64,000 nt of DNA from Collinsella aerofaciens (GCF_009876115.1 NZ_WWSY01000010.1:25002-89001), one strand, 5' to 3'; shown: positions 1-9,199, counted from the first letter of the stretch. Numbers and translations are program-made. Notes: generated from the letters alone by a model not told the origin.

Positions 1-415
1 TCTTGGCCTGGCCCGATGCCACGAGCATGCTGTTCGAATTGCCGACGCGCTGCGCACTGCTGACGTAGCCCGAGAACGGCACCGCGATCTGGTCCTCGAG
101 CTCATAGGTGCGTGCGGTCTCGTCCACCGCGAACACGCGCCCAAACGAATGCGTGCCCTTGCTGTAATCAGTCACTACCGCGGCGCCCAGCTGGCCCCAG
201 TCGAACTTGGGATAGCTTTCTGCCGCACCAAAGTTGTTGTCGTATAGCAGCACCTGGTAGCGACCAATCGTGGTCGTCTCGTCATTTGGCAGATAGGTCA
301 AACCGTGCTGGCCTGCGTTGAGCGAAAAATCGCCTTGGGCCCGCAGCAACTTGTCCTCAAAGCCCGGACCGGCCCAAAAATCGGGCAAGCCCACGGAAGG
401 CTGTAGCAAGGTCAT
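1..415 (-). CDS. C-terminal fragment of an arylsulfotransferase-like protein (runs off the window edge)
   Basis: The minus-strand frame from an ATG at 413-415 is open to the window edge. It reads like the last third of an aryl-sulfate sulfotransferase (ASST): a GQHGLTYLPND segment, then LLYDNNFG, FDW, FAVDE and PFSGYVSSAQ. ASST transfers sulfate between phenolic compounds and is usually about 550-600 residues. Here the reading frame begins well inside the family fold. The next in-frame stop upstream is a TGA at 476-478, and a terminator hairpin occupies the gap, so the N-terminal part is absent rather than merely outside the window. This looks like a 5'-truncated remnant. Family assignment is from remembered motifs only. 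Confidence 0.5.
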   Translation of the reverse strand, partial: MTLLQPSVGLPDFWAGPGFEDKLLRAQGDFSLNAGQHGLTYLPNDETTTIGRYQVLLYDNNFGAAESYPKFDWGQLGAAVVTDYSKGTHSFGRVFAVDETARTYELEDQIAVPFSGYVSSAQRVGNSNSMLVASGQAK

Positions 416-437
416 TTGCGCAACATATGTCCAGCAA

Positions 438-472
438 AAACGGGTGGTAGCCGTACCGGCTACCACCCGTTT
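438..472 (-). terminator. Rho-independent terminator after the activase/dehydratase gene
   Basis: Perfect 16-bp stem (AAACGGGTGGTAGCCG and its complement) with a 3-nt loop, 28 bases past the stop of the gene ending at 501. It separates that gene from the arylsulfotransferase-like fragment. Confidence 0.85.
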
Positions 473-500
473 GTCTCATATCCAGCCCATAGCAGGCCAG

Positions 501-3500
501 TTACTTCTTAATGCCACGCCCCAGACGCTCGGCGACCGACGCCACGGCCTCCTCGCTGCCCGGTCCGCAGCTCACGCAGCCGTCGTGGGCACGCATCTGG
601 CCGGTGACCTCGTCCATCGCGAGCGGCGCTACCTTCTCGAGCCTAAAGCCCTTACCGGCGCGCATGTTTTCCTTGGCCACGCTGATCATGAGCTTGATAC
701 GGTTGAGCTGGTTGACCTCGGATGCACCGGGGTCGTAGTCCACCGCGACGATGTTGCTCTCGGGATGCTGGCGGCGCAGCTCCTTGATCACGGCCTTGCC
801 CACCACGTGGTTGGGCAGGCACGCGAAGGGCTGCGTACAGATGATGTTGGGCGCGCCGTGGTCGATCAGGTCGAGCATCTCGGCCGTGAGGAGCCACCCC
901 TCGCCCATGTTGTTGCACACCGAAAGCACCGTGCGGGCCTTGTCGGCCATGGTGCCGATGCGCTCGGGCGCCTCAAAGCGGCGGGACTTTTCGAGCATCT
1001 CCTCCACCGGCGTGCGCATCCAGTCCACAAGCTTGATGAGCGCCTGCATGCCCGCGCGCGTCGTAGCAGAGCTTCCCAGCTCGTCCTTCTGCAGCTCGGC
1101 GTTGCTCATGGAGTACAGGAAGAAGTCGAGCAGACCCGGCACCACGGCCTCGCAGCCCTCGCGCTCGATAACGTCGACCACGTGGTTGTTGGCCGTGGGA
1201 TGGAACTTGACCAAGATCTCACCGACCACGCCCACGCGCGGCTTAGTACCCTCGCCCACGAGCGGCATAGTGTCGAACGCGCGGATGGCCTCGCGGCACA
1301 ACTTGGTGTAGTTGTGACGGTTAAACTTGGGTGCCAGCTTGCGGGCACGCGCCATGTACTCCTCGTAGAGCGCGTTGGCGGCACCGGGCGTTGCCTCGTA
1401 CGGGCGGCAACGATAGAGCATCTGCATCATCACGTCGCCAAAGAGCACCGCGTAGACTGCCTGCTTAAGCAGCGCCGGCGTAATCTTAAAGCCGGGGTTG
1501 TCCTCGCCCAGCGCCACGGCCGAAAGCGAGATCACCGGAATCTCGGGGTGGCCGCTCTCGCGCAGGGCCTTGCGGATAAGCGCGATGTAGTTGGTAGCAC
1601 GGCAGCCACCGCCGGTCTGGCTGATGACCACGGCTGTCTTGGACAGGTCGTACCGACCGCTCTCGATGGCCTCCATGATCTGGCCCGTCACCAGAATCGA
1701 CGGATAGCAGATGTCGTTGTTCACGTAGCGCAGGCCGGCCTCGACGGCATCGTGATCGGTCGAGGGCAGCAGCTCCAAGTTGTAGCCGGCACCGCGGAAC
1801 ACCTCTTTGACCAGGTCAAAGTGAATCGGCGCCATCTGCGGGCACAGGATGGTGTAGCCCTCGTCGCGCATCTGCTCGGTAAAGGGTACCTTGGGCCACG
1901 CGGTCGAAGCACTCTCGCGCTGCGCCTCGAACGTGTACTTGCGGCTCGCGAACGCGGGGGCATCCGTGGAGGGCGCCACCGGCGCGGCATCACCCTGCTC
2001 GTAGGCCTCGCCCGCTGCCGTAGCCTCGGCCAAGCGCTCGGCCTCCTGGTCCTTGAGCGCCGCCATGAGCGAGCGGATGCGGATGCGCGCAGCGCCCAGG
2101 TTGGACACCTCGTCGATCTTGAGCACGGTGTAGATCTTGCCGCTGGCTTCCAGAATCTCCTGCACTTGGTCGGTGGTCAGGGCATCAAGGCCGCAGCCGA
2201 AGGAATTGAGCTGGATCAGGTCCAGGTCGTTGCGCATCGTCACAAAGCGGGCGACGGCATACAGGCGGCTGTGGTACATCCACTGGTCGACGACGCGAAT
2301 CGGACGCTCAGGCTTTACCAGGTGCGCGAGCGAATCCTCGGTAAAGACCGCAAAACCAAAGCTTGAGATAAGCTCGGGCAGGGCGTGGTTGATCTCGGGG
2401 TCGTTATGGTAGGGACGACCGGCGAGCACGATGCCGTGACCGCCGTGGTCCTCGACCCACTTAAGGGCCTCCTCGCCCATGGTCTGGATGTCCTCGTGGA
2501 AGCGCGCGTCGGCCTCAAAGGCAGCGTTGACGGCGGCATCGACCTCGGAGCGCGTGATCTTGGGTCCACGCACGCGACCGCGACCGGCCTCAGCATCGGC
2601 CACACGGTCGACGGCGAGCACCTGGTACAGACGGCGCTTGAGCTCGGTCTTGTCGTGATAGGGCACAAACGGATACAGGAACTCGATGTTCTGCTCGCGG
2701 ATCTCGTCGATGTTGAGTGCCAACGCCGTGGGGTAGCTCATGACGATGGGGCAGTTGTAACAGTTGCCGGCGGTCGGATCCTCCTTGCGCTCCCAGCGCA
2801 CGCACGGCATCCAGATGAAGTCGACATCGCGGTCGATAAGGTTCATCACATGGCCGTGGCTCATCTTTGCCGGATAGCACACGCTCTCGGACGGCATGGA
2901 CTCGATGCCCGCCTGGTAGGTCTTCTTGCTCGACTGGTCGGACAGCTGCACGCTAAAGCCCAGGCGCGTAAAGAACGCGTGCCAGAAGGGGTAGTTCTCG
3001 TACATGTTGAGCGCGCGGGGGATACCGACGGTGCCGCGCGGGGCCTCGTCGGGGCTCAGCACCTCGCGGTTAAAGAGCAGCTCGTTTTTCTTTTTGAAGA
3101 GGTTGGGGGCCTCGGTCTTCTGCTTTTTGTGGCCGGCGCCCTTCTCGCAGCGGTTGCCGGTAATGAAGCGCCTACCGCCGCCAAAATCGTTGACGGTGAG
3201 CTGGCAGTTGTTGGAGCAACGGCCGCAGCGGACGTGCTTTTGCGTCACGGTGAGGTGCGCGATGTCCTCGGCCGAAAGGATGATCGAGGTGCCGTCGGCG
3301 CCGGCGCGATCGCGGGCGAGCAGGGCCGCACCGTAGGCGCCCATGCAGCCGGCGATATCGGGGCGCACGGCGTGAACACCGGTGAGCTGCTCAAACGCAC
3401 GCAGCGTGGCGTCGGACATAAAGGTACCACCCTGGACGATCACCTGACTGCCGATCTCCTTGGGATCGCGCAGCTTAATAACCTTGAACAGGGCATTCTT

Positions 3501-5282
3501 GATGACGGAATAGGACAGGCCGGCCGCGATGTCGCCCACCGTGGCACCTTCCTTTTGCGCCTGCTTGACGCGCGAGTTCATAAAGACCGTGCAGCGGCTG
3601 CCCAAATCGACCGGGGCCTTGGCATGGATGGCGGCATCGGCGAACGCGCGCACGTCCATGTTCATGGACACGGCGAAGCTCTCGATAAAGCTGCCGCAGC
3701 CCGATGAGCAGGCCTCGTTGAGCATAATGTGCTCGATGACGCCGTCCTTCACGCGCAGGCACTTCATGTCCTGGCCGCCGATGTCCAGGATAAACTCGAC
3801 ACCGGGCAGGAATGCCTTGGCGCCGCGCAGGTGCGCAACGGTCTCGATCTCGCCGGAGTCGGCCTTGAGGGCCTCGATGAGCAGCGCCTCGCCGTAGCCC
3901 GTGGTGGTCACGTGGCCGATGGTGCAGCCGGCAGGGATGTGATTGTAGAAATCGGCCATGATGACCTTGGCCGTGCCCAGGATGTCGCCGTTGTTGTTGC
4001 CGTACCAGGTGTGCAACAGCTGGCCGTCCTCGCCCACGAGCGCGGCCTTCATGGTGGTGGAGCCGGCGTCGATGCCGATGAACACGCGGCCGGTGTAGCC
4101 GTCGAGCTTACCCTTGGGGACGACTTCCTGGTCGTGGCGGTTCTTGAACTCGACAAAGTCATCGTCGGTGGCAAAGAGCGGATCCAGGCGCTCGACCTCG
4201 GCACCCTGTGTGTCACCCAGGCTGTCGATGGCCTCGATAAGCTGCGGGAACGTGCTGAGCTTGTTGGACTCGTGCGCCATGGCAGCGCCGCTCGCCACAA
4301 ACAGGTGGGCGTTTTGGGGCACAATGCGGTGCTCCTCGTCCAGGTTGAGCGTGAGGTAGAAGCGGTGGCGCAACTCGGAGAGATACTGCAGCGGGCCGCC
4401 CAGGAAGGCGACGTTACCGCGAATGGGACGGCCGCACGCCAGGCCCGAGATGGTCTGGGTCACGACGGCCTGGAAGATGGAAGCGGCGACGTCCTCGGGG
4501 CGGGCGCCCTCGTTGAGGAGCGGCTGCACGTCGGTCTTGGCAAAGACGCCGCAACGGCTGGCGATGGGATAGATGGTGGTGGCGTTGGCCGCGAGCTCGT
4601 TGAGGCCGCTCGCGTCGGTGTGCAGCAGAGTGGCCATCTGATCGATGAACGCGCCCGTGCCGCCGGCGCAGGTGCCGTTCATGCGCTGCTCGATGCCGTT
4701 GTCAAAGTAGATGATCTTGGCGTCCTCACCGCCCAGCTCGATGGCGACATCGGTGGCCGGGATAAGGGTCTCGACGGCGCGTTTGCTGGCGATGACCTCC
4801 TGGACAAACTCCAAGTCGAGCCACTGGGACAGCAGCAGACCGCCCGAGCCGGTGATGGCGCAGGTCATCTGGGCCGTCGGCAGCACAGTCGCGGCGCCCT
4901 CGAACAGATCGCGGGCGCAGGCACGGACGTCGGTGTGGTGGCGCTGGTACTTGGCGTAGACGATCTGGTTGTCATCGTTGAGCACGGCAAGCTTGACGGT
5001 GGTGGAGCCCACGTCGATGCCCAGGTGCAGGTTGCCGCGGGCGGCCTCGGGGTTGAAGATCGCGCCTTCGGGGGCGTGGGCGGCGGCTACGGGCTCAGCG
5101 GCGGTGGCGGGCTCGCTAGCGATGGACGTCTCCCCTGCCACGTTCTTGGCATCGGCAACGGCCTCGGCAACTTTCTCGGCAGCCGCGGTCGCGGCCTTCT
5201 GCGCGGCGTCCACCACGGCGGGCGCGGCCTCGCGTGCGGCAGCGACCATACGGTCCTTGATGCCCTCGACGAGTTTGCTCAT
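501..5282 (-). CDS. Fused 2-hydroxyacyl-CoA dehydratase activase/dehydratase-like protein (1593 aa)
   Basis: Giant fusion of the BcrA/BadF/HgdC activase family with dehydratase-like parts. Residues 1-82 are an Ala-rich, probably helical extension. Two ASKHA ATPase domains follow: LGIDVGSTTVKLAV near 87 and IGIDAGSTTMKAAL near 403. Each has the Gly/Cys motif that holds the bridging 4Fe-4S cluster in activases (TCAGGTGAF near 204, ACSSGCGSF near 527). A Cys-rich segment (CGRCSNNC, near 689) and a DUF2229-like region come next. The C-terminal third resembles the 2-hydroxyglutaryl-CoA dehydratase D subunit (NDICYPS, SQTGGGCRATNY). Known members couple ATP hydrolysis to low-potential electron transfer. 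The substrate cannot be read from sequence. ATG start with GGAGAG upstream; it lies 12 bp after the TetR gene, so the two are probably co-transcribed. Confidence 0.85.
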   Translation of the reverse strand: MSKLVEGIKDRMVAAAREAAPAVVDAAQKAATAAAEKVAEAVADAKNVAGETSIASEPATAAEPVAAAHAPEGAIFNPEAARGNLHLGIDVGSTTVKLAVLNDDNQIVYAKYQRHHTDVRACARDLFEGAATVLPTAQMTCAITGSGGLLLSQWLDLEFVQEVIASKRAVETLIPATDVAIELGGEDAKIIYFDNGIEQRMNGTCAGGTGAFIDQMATLLHTDASGLNELAANATTIYPIASRCGVFAKTDVQPLLNEGARPEDVAASIFQAVVTQTISGLACGRPIRGNVAFLGGPLQYLSELRHRFYLTLNLDEEHRIVPQNAHLFVASGAAMAHESNKLSTFPQLIEAIDSLGDTQGAEVERLDPLFATDDDFVEFKNRHDQEVVPKGKLDGYTGRVFIGIDAGSTTMKAALVGEDGQLLHTWYGNNNGDILGTAKVIMADFYNHIPAGCTIGHVTTTGYGEALLIEALKADSGEIETVAHLRGAKAFLPGVEFILDIGGQDMKCLRVKDGVIEHIMLNEACSSGCGSFIESFAVSMNMDVRAFADAAIHAKAPVDLGSRCTVFMNSRVKQAQKEGATVGDIAAGLSYSVIKNALFKVIKLRDPKEIGSQVIVQGGTFMSDATLRAFEQLTGVHAVRPDIAGCMGAYGAALLARDRAGADGTSIILSAEDIAHLTVTQKHVRCGRCSNNCQLTVNDFGGGRRFITGNRCEKGAGHKKQKTEAPNLFKKKNELLFNREVLSPDEAPRGTVGIPRALNMYENYPFWHAFFTRLGFSVQLSDQSSKKTYQAGIESMPSESVCYPAKMSHGHVMNLIDRDVDFIWMPCVRWERKEDPTAGNCYNCPIVMSYPTALALNIDEIREQNIEFLYPFVPYHDKTELKRRLYQVLAVDRVADAEAGRGRVRGPKITRSEVDAAVNAAFEADARFHEDIQTMGEEALKWVEDHGGHGIVLAGRPYHNDPEINHALPELISSFGFAVFTEDSLAHLVKPERPIRVVDQWMYHSRLYAVARFVTMRNDLDLIQLNSFGCGLDALTTDQVQEILEASGKIYTVLKIDEVSNLGAARIRIRSLMAALKDQEAERLAEATAAGEAYEQGDAAPVAPSTDAPAFASRKYTFEAQRESASTAWPKVPFTEQMRDEGYTILCPQMAPIHFDLVKEVFRGAGYNLELLPSTDHDAVEAGLRYVNNDICYPSILVTGQIMEAIESGRYDLSKTAVVISQTGGGCRATNYIALIRKALRESGHPEIPVISLSAVALGEDNPGFKITPALLKQAVYAVLFGDVMMQMLYRCRPYEATPGAANALYEEYMARARKLAPKFNRHNYTKLCREAIRAFDTMPLVGEGTKPRVGVVGEILVKFHPTANNHVVDVIEREGCEAVVPGLLDFFLYSMSNAELQKDELGSSATTRAGMQALIKLVDWMRTPVEEMLEKSRRFEAPERIGTMADKARTVLSVCNNMGEGWLLTAEMLDLIDHGAPNIICTQPFACLPNHVVGKAVIKELRRQHPESNIVAVDYDPGASEVNQLNRIKLMISVAKENMRAGKGFRLEKVAPLAMDEVTGQMRAHDGCVSCGPGSEEAVASVAERLGRGIKK

Positions 5283-5294
5283 CTGTCTCTCCTC

Positions 5295-6005
5295 TTAGTT
5301 GTTGGACTCGACGGTTGCGGCGGTGTCGGCCGCATCCTCGAGCTGCAAGTTCAATAGCTTCATGCCGTATTCCGGCACGTTGATATCGATGGGCTGGCCA
5401 TACAGGTCACCAGGACGAACAAAAGCGAGCACCGTCATAATGCGCGCCATGGCCTCGGGCGATTCGGTGAGCCCACGCTCAAACCAGCGCTGAATCATGC
5501 CGACCTCGGCACTCACAACGTAGGTGACGTAGTAGTCAAAGAACGTGCCCAGCGCCAGGCCCAAAATGCCCGTCTGCGCACGCGGCACCACAGCCTCACG
5601 CGCAGTGTCGATGATCCTTTTAATGAAGGCCTGGTCGCCGCCCGGACCCAGCAGCGCACCGATTAAGTCGCGGTTGGCCGCAAGATAACGCAGCAGCTCA
5701 ACCGAACCGGGCGCCGGCTCGAGCTCATCGATGTTGTGATAGAGATCAGGCAGCTGAGCTGCGGTGATGAGCTCAATGCGCTCACGGATCTCGGCCAGCA
5801 AGCCGTCCTCGATTTGATTGATAAAGTCGGGGATATCGCGGTAGTGTGAATAGAACGTGCGACGCGTAAGGCCGGCGCGCTCGGTGAGCGACGCGACATT
5901 AATGCGCGAAAGGTCGCCGCTTTCGGCAAGCTCGCTGGCAAGTGCCTGGCGAAGGGCACGCTGCGAGCGAAGGGACCGGCGATCGCATTTCTCGAGCTGG
6001 GACAA
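5295..6005 (-). CDS. TetR/AcrR-family transcriptional regulator
   Basis: 236-residue regulator with an N-terminal helix-turn-helix (LTERAGLTRRTFYSHYRDIPDFI, about residues 41-63) typical of TetR, and a variable C-terminal ligand domain. The start is a TTG at 6003-6005: AAGGAGG lies just upstream, an in-frame TAA closes the frame five codons before, and no ATG fits. It is the first gene of a two-gene operon with the activase/dehydratase protein and probably controls it. A perfect palindrome at 6027-6044 sits immediately upstream. The ligand is unknown; a CoA thioester or the dehydratase substrate would be a reasonable guess only. Confidence 0.85.
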   Translation of the reverse strand: MSQLEKCDRRSLRSQRALRQALASELAESGDLSRINVASLTERAGLTRRTFYSHYRDIPDFINQIEDGLLAEIRERIELITAAQLPDLYHNIDELEPAPGSVELLRYLAANRDLIGALLGPGGDQAFIKRIIDTAREAVVPRAQTGILGLALGTFFDYYVTYVVSAEVGMIQRWFERGLTESPEAMARIMTVLAFVRPGDLYGQPIDINVPEYGMKLLNLQLEDAADTAATVESNN

Positions 6006-6026
6006 GCGTCCTCCTTGTTACTCAGC

Positions 6027-6044
6027 CTGTGCACTATTGCACAG
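6027..6044. promoter_or_regulatory. Candidate TetR operator
   Basis: Perfect inverted repeat CTGTGCA-ctat-TGCACAG 22 bases before the TetR start codon. A second ATTGCAC half-site lies at 6055-6061. Position and symmetry suggest autoregulation by the TetR protein ending at 5295. Confidence 0.55.
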
Positions 6045-6098
6045 TGCGAGTATTATTGCACACCGTGTGTACCAACACGTAAAGGCAATATTTAGATT

Positions 6099-6125
6099 GT
6101 GGCAAAGGGACTGTCCCTTTGTCAC
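6099..6125 (-). terminator. Terminator-like hairpin after the HAD phosphatase
   Basis: GTGGCAAAGGGA / TCCCTTTGTCAC stem (one mismatch) one base past the stop of the HAD gene. Its core resembles the dispersed CTGTCCCTTT element found elsewhere in the window. Confidence 0.55.
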
Positions 6126-6126
6126 A

Positions 6127-6984
6127 TTATTCGATGACGGTGCGGGAGTTTTGCTTGCGCATGGTGGCGAGCATGTGTTTGGGGACGGCATGGACCATGC
6201 AGCTGCCGATGGTCACGCTCGCGGCGGCCTTAGCTGCATCGCTAGCGTTTTTGGTCGCGTAGCTGTGGCGGAAGCGTTTGAGCATGGCGATATCGTTGCC
6301 GCCGTCGCCGTAGACCGCGACCTCGTCCTCGGCAATACCGTAGTAGCCCGCCAGCCATGCCACGCTCTCGCCCTTGTTGCATGCCGCGTCCGTGATCTCG
6401 AACATCACCGGATCGAACGGCGCGTTGACCACGCGGTCCGAGCGCTCGGCCAGATACGCCTTAAGGTCGCGCTCCAGCTCGGGCGAGGTCACGCGACAGT
6501 TGATCTTGCACACATCGTGGCGCAGGATGTCACCGATCGACTGGTCGAAGTACTGTTCCTCGTGATAGCCGCCACGCGCACGCATGCCGCGCATCACGAT
6601 GCGCTTGATAGGGCTGTCCTTTTTAAAGCCCGCCTGATGCATCTCGAACGATCCGCTCGAGAACATGCCATCGGGCGTTGAGCAGTCAAAACAGATATCC
6701 GGAAACTCCTTGAGCAGTTCCTCGGTAATCTGCGGGTCGATGGTCCAGGTCTTGAGCACCTCGCCGTGGCTGTCGCGCACGATGGACCCGTTGGAGCAGC
6801 AGGCGTCAAGCGCCAGGCCCGTAAAGCCATGCTCGCCGATTGGCAACGTCGAGCGCCCGGTCGCGGGAACCACATGCAGGCCAGCCTCGGTCAGCTCGCG
6901 AATGGCACGGCGGATGGTCCTATCTGCCTCGTGCAGGGCGTTCAGCAGCGTTCCGTCTAAGTCACTCGCAAACATCTTGATCAT
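6127..6984 (-). CDS. HAD-superfamily (Cof-type, IIB) phosphatase
   Basis: 285-residue protein opening with MIKMFASDLDGTLLN, where Asp8 and Asp10 are the nucleophile and acid/base of the HAD phosphatase loop. Later motifs are the ATGR-type Ser/Thr loop (VPATGRS), a cap domain, and the C-terminal GDGGNDIAML loop that binds Mg2+. Cof-type enzymes dephosphorylate sugar phosphates and flavin or pyridoxal phosphates; the substrate here is unknown. The longer frame starts at 7068, but the ATG at 6984 has AGGAGAGG upstream and gives the canonical N-terminus. It appears monocistronic, with a hairpin directly after the stop. Confidence 0.88.
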   Translation of the reverse strand: MIKMFASDLDGTLLNALHEADRTIRRAIRELTEAGLHVVPATGRSTLPIGEHGFTGLALDACCSNGSIVRDSHGEVLKTWTIDPQITEELLKEFPDICFDCSTPDGMFSSGSFEMHQAGFKKDSPIKRIVMRGMRARGGYHEEQYFDQSIGDILRHDVCKINCRVTSPELERDLKAYLAERSDRVVNAPFDPVMFEITDAACNKGESVAWLAGYYGIAEDEVAVYGDGGNDIAMLKRFRHSYATKNASDAAKAAASVTIGSCMVHAVPKHMLATMRKQNSRTVIE

Positions 6985-7099
6985 GGGCGTGCCTCTCCTT
7001 CGTCTGCACGATATTGTAGACGAAAGAGAGGCATGCCCGAACAATGCCGTCCCGGCGCGGCGGGCCACTGCCTCCGCAAATTCACGGTGCCCCAGCGCG

Positions 7100-8362
7100 T
7101 CAAGACAATCGCCGCAAGCGATTTTTCAGACGATAAAACAGCGCCGTCGTCAACGTCAGCACCGCCAACATGGCTGCGAATACAATCGCCGGTGTCCATC
7201 GATCATATGCAACCCCGTACGTCAATTGGCCGATAGGTGTTGCGCAGGAAAGGACCATGTAAACGACCGAAAGCACTTTTCCGCAGAGCTCAGTCGGCGC
7301 TGCCCGCTGAACAAACGCGGTGATTTCAACCGACGCAATGCTTGCCCACACCATGGCCCATGCCGAAGCGACCGCAAACACGGTGAACACGCATACATCT
7401 ACGCCGAACAGCAGCGTAACAATAATCGGCGCGACTCCAAAACAGATCATCGCAACATATCGACATATGCCATTGAAAGAAAAACGATGCGGCCAAATGC
7501 CGACCAAGCCACTGCCGGTAAGACCACCCAGGCCCAGAGCAACCTCAACTATCCCAACGCAGGACGATTGCATGCCGAGATGCTTTGTAACAATAATGGG
7601 AGCGCCAATCGTTAGCCCAACCAACGCAAGGTTCAAAACTGCCGCAAGCAAAATCACAGCGACCAATGATGCATTTTGCAACAGATACCGAATCGACTCC
7701 CGAAAATCGTTTCGGCATGTCGTACGAGTCGCGCCGTCTCCCATCGTTTCAGATGAGGCATTTTGCTTGAGTACGCCACCAAACAACAGAGCTGAAATCG
7801 CAAACGTTACCGACGCGATTGTGCAAAGAGCATCGATGCCAAAGCACCCATAGACTGCCGTCCCGACCACAGGACCCAAGATATTGCTCACCATGGTCAC
7901 CTGCGAAACCAATGCAGTGGCCCGCTCAACCTTCTTTTCACCCGCCATGCGCACCGTCTCAATTTGGAGTATTGGCTTTAGCAGCGATTGAGCGCCATAT
8001 TGAACACAAAGTATCGCTACTACGACGACCGCAAGAGGCAATGAGTGCTTCATGGGGATAGACAGCAGTGATGCAGTCATCAGAGCAATGCCGAGGGCCA
8101 CGAGGGCCTCGCGATGTCTTCCCCTATCCGCCAAGATTCCGCCAGCCGGAGTTGCGAGTACGCCGGGTATGAACGCCGTCGCCACGACGGCGCCATATAA
8201 CGTTGACGATCCGCTGCAATCGAACAAGTAAAGCGGATACGCAAAGCACAGCGCTGACAGCATCGAATACGTGCACAGCTGCGCAACCAGAAGTTCCGCA
8301 AGCCTGATTGACCGCACTGTTTTTGGTTCCAACAAGACTCTGACGTCTCTCAGTCCAGCCAT
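7100..8362 (-). CDS. MFS transporter (drug-efflux type)
   Basis: 420-residue protein with about 12 hydrophobic segments and the MFS loop 2-3 signature in the form GGILADRGRHREA near residue 80. The N-terminal half resembles macrolide-efflux/MefA-type exporters. Codon use and base composition are visibly less GC-rich than in neighbouring genes, as for its TetR partner, suggesting acquisition. It is transcribed in the same direction as the TetR gene upstream, but a terminator at 8411-8430 separates them. A palindrome at 8376-8396 directly before its start suggests an independent, repressed promoter. The exported substrate is unknown. Confidence 0.82.
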   Translation of the reverse strand: MAGLRDVRVLLEPKTVRSIRLAELLVAQLCTYSMLSALCFAYPLYLFDCSGSSTLYGAVVATAFIPGVLATPAGGILADRGRHREALVALGIALMTASLLSIPMKHSLPLAVVVVAILCVQYGAQSLLKPILQIETVRMAGEKKVERATALVSQVTMVSNILGPVVGTAVYGCFGIDALCTIASVTFAISALLFGGVLKQNASSETMGDGATRTTCRNDFRESIRYLLQNASLVAVILLAAVLNLALVGLTIGAPIIVTKHLGMQSSCVGIVEVALGLGGLTGSGLVGIWPHRFSFNGICRYVAMICFGVAPIIVTLLFGVDVCVFTVFAVASAWAMVWASIASVEITAFVQRAAPTELCGKVLSVVYMVLSCATPIGQLTYGVAYDRWTPAIVFAAMLAVLTLTTALFYRLKNRLRRLS

Positions 8363-8375
8363 AAGTCCGCTCCCT

Positions 8376-8396
8376 ATACATACCGCTAATATGTAT
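8376..8396. promoter_or_regulatory. Candidate operator of the MFS gene
   Basis: Inverted repeat ATACATA-ccgctaa-TATGTAT 13 bases before the MFS start. A related sequence (ACATACCGTTGGTAT) recurs at 8443-8457 at the end of the tetR gene. The shared half TACATACCG makes both plausible sites for the adjacent TetR protein. Confidence 0.5.
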
Positions 8397-8410
8397 TTAT
8401 CGACTTGAAA

Positions 8411-8430
8411 AGGGCAGCCGGAGCTGCCCT
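8411..8430 (-). terminator. Terminator between tetR and the MFS gene
   Basis: AGGGCAGC/GCTGCCCT stem followed on the minus strand by TTTTC, 32 bases past the tetR stop. Confidence 0.7.
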
Positions 8431-8462
8431 CTCAAATCTATTACATACCGTTGGTATCTATA

Positions 8463-9125
8463 TTACCACCCGGCGCGGTCCCATACGTCCCAAATCTGCG
8501 CCGTTGTCTGAAGCACTTCTTCCCCCAAATCGAGTCCCACCGCGGCAGCCATCTGCGCCAAACATTGTGCGCGAGCGAGCATTCGCTCCTTGGGCTCGAG
8601 CGGACGGAACAGCGGCAGCAGCCAGAGATTCGCTAGCAACGATACGGCCTCCGCCGCTTCGCGCGGGCATTCGCACGCAATGGAGCCGTCGGCGATGCCC
8701 TCCTCGATCACTGGCAAGAGACAGCCATCGGCTGACTCGTCAAACGAGCCCTGGTACTGCATCGCCAGTAGGCGCGAGCTTTTTACCGGATCTGCTGCAG
8801 GACGCATACGTGCCCATAGCTCAATTTGTGGAACAACGGACTCGGGAGCGTACAGTCGCTTGAGCTTTTGGGCTCCGGTCATATTACCGACGCCAAGCAT
8901 CGAGCGGCGGTGCTCAACAATCGGAGTCATCGCCCGATCAAACGCGGCGTTGAAAATCTCTTCTTTGCTCTTGAAGTGATGATAGACAGCGCCCTTGGTC
9001 ATGCCGTCGAGACGGTCAACGATATCTTGAATACTCGTCCCCTCATAACCCTGTGCGCAGAATAGTTCCAGTGCCGCGTCGAGAATCTTCGCGACCGTCT
9101 CCTCGGGATATTTATTGCGACCCAT
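8463..9125 (-). CDS. TetR-family regulator of the MFS exporter
   Basis: 220 residues from the ATG at 9125. The N-terminus (MGRNKYPEETVAKILDAA) runs into a classic TetR helix-turn-helix with TKGAVYHHFKSKEEIF at about residues 38-53. The frame could also begin at 9161, but neither start has a strong ribosome-binding site; the shorter one matches the family's usual length before the first helix. Location directly upstream of the MFS gene, two related palindromes in the gap, and shared lower GC suggest a repressor-exporter pair acquired together. Confidence 0.82.
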   Translation of the reverse strand: MGRNKYPEETVAKILDAALELFCAQGYEGTSIQDIVDRLDGMTKGAVYHHFKSKEEIFNAAFDRAMTPIVEHRRSMLGVGNMTGAQKLKRLYAPESVVPQIELWARMRPAADPVKSSRLLAMQYQGSFDESADGCLLPVIEEGIADGSIACECPREAAEAVSLLANLWLLPLFRPLEPKERMLARAQCLAQMAAAVGLDLGEEVLQTTAQIWDVWDRAGW

Positions 9126-9199
9126 AATCCGCCCATCCGCAACGCAAGTCTTGTGCCTCATTGCAGCATTTTAACGTTGCGGATGGCAGACGGTCGATT

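Noticed and set aside
318..2366. 682-codon open frame on the plus strand opposite the activase/dehydratase gene, with further long frames at 2385-3707 and 3729-5357
   Set aside because: Antisense shadows of a very GC-rich gene. Their translations are His/Val/Gly/Asp-rich without motifs, while the minus strand encodes clear conserved domains.
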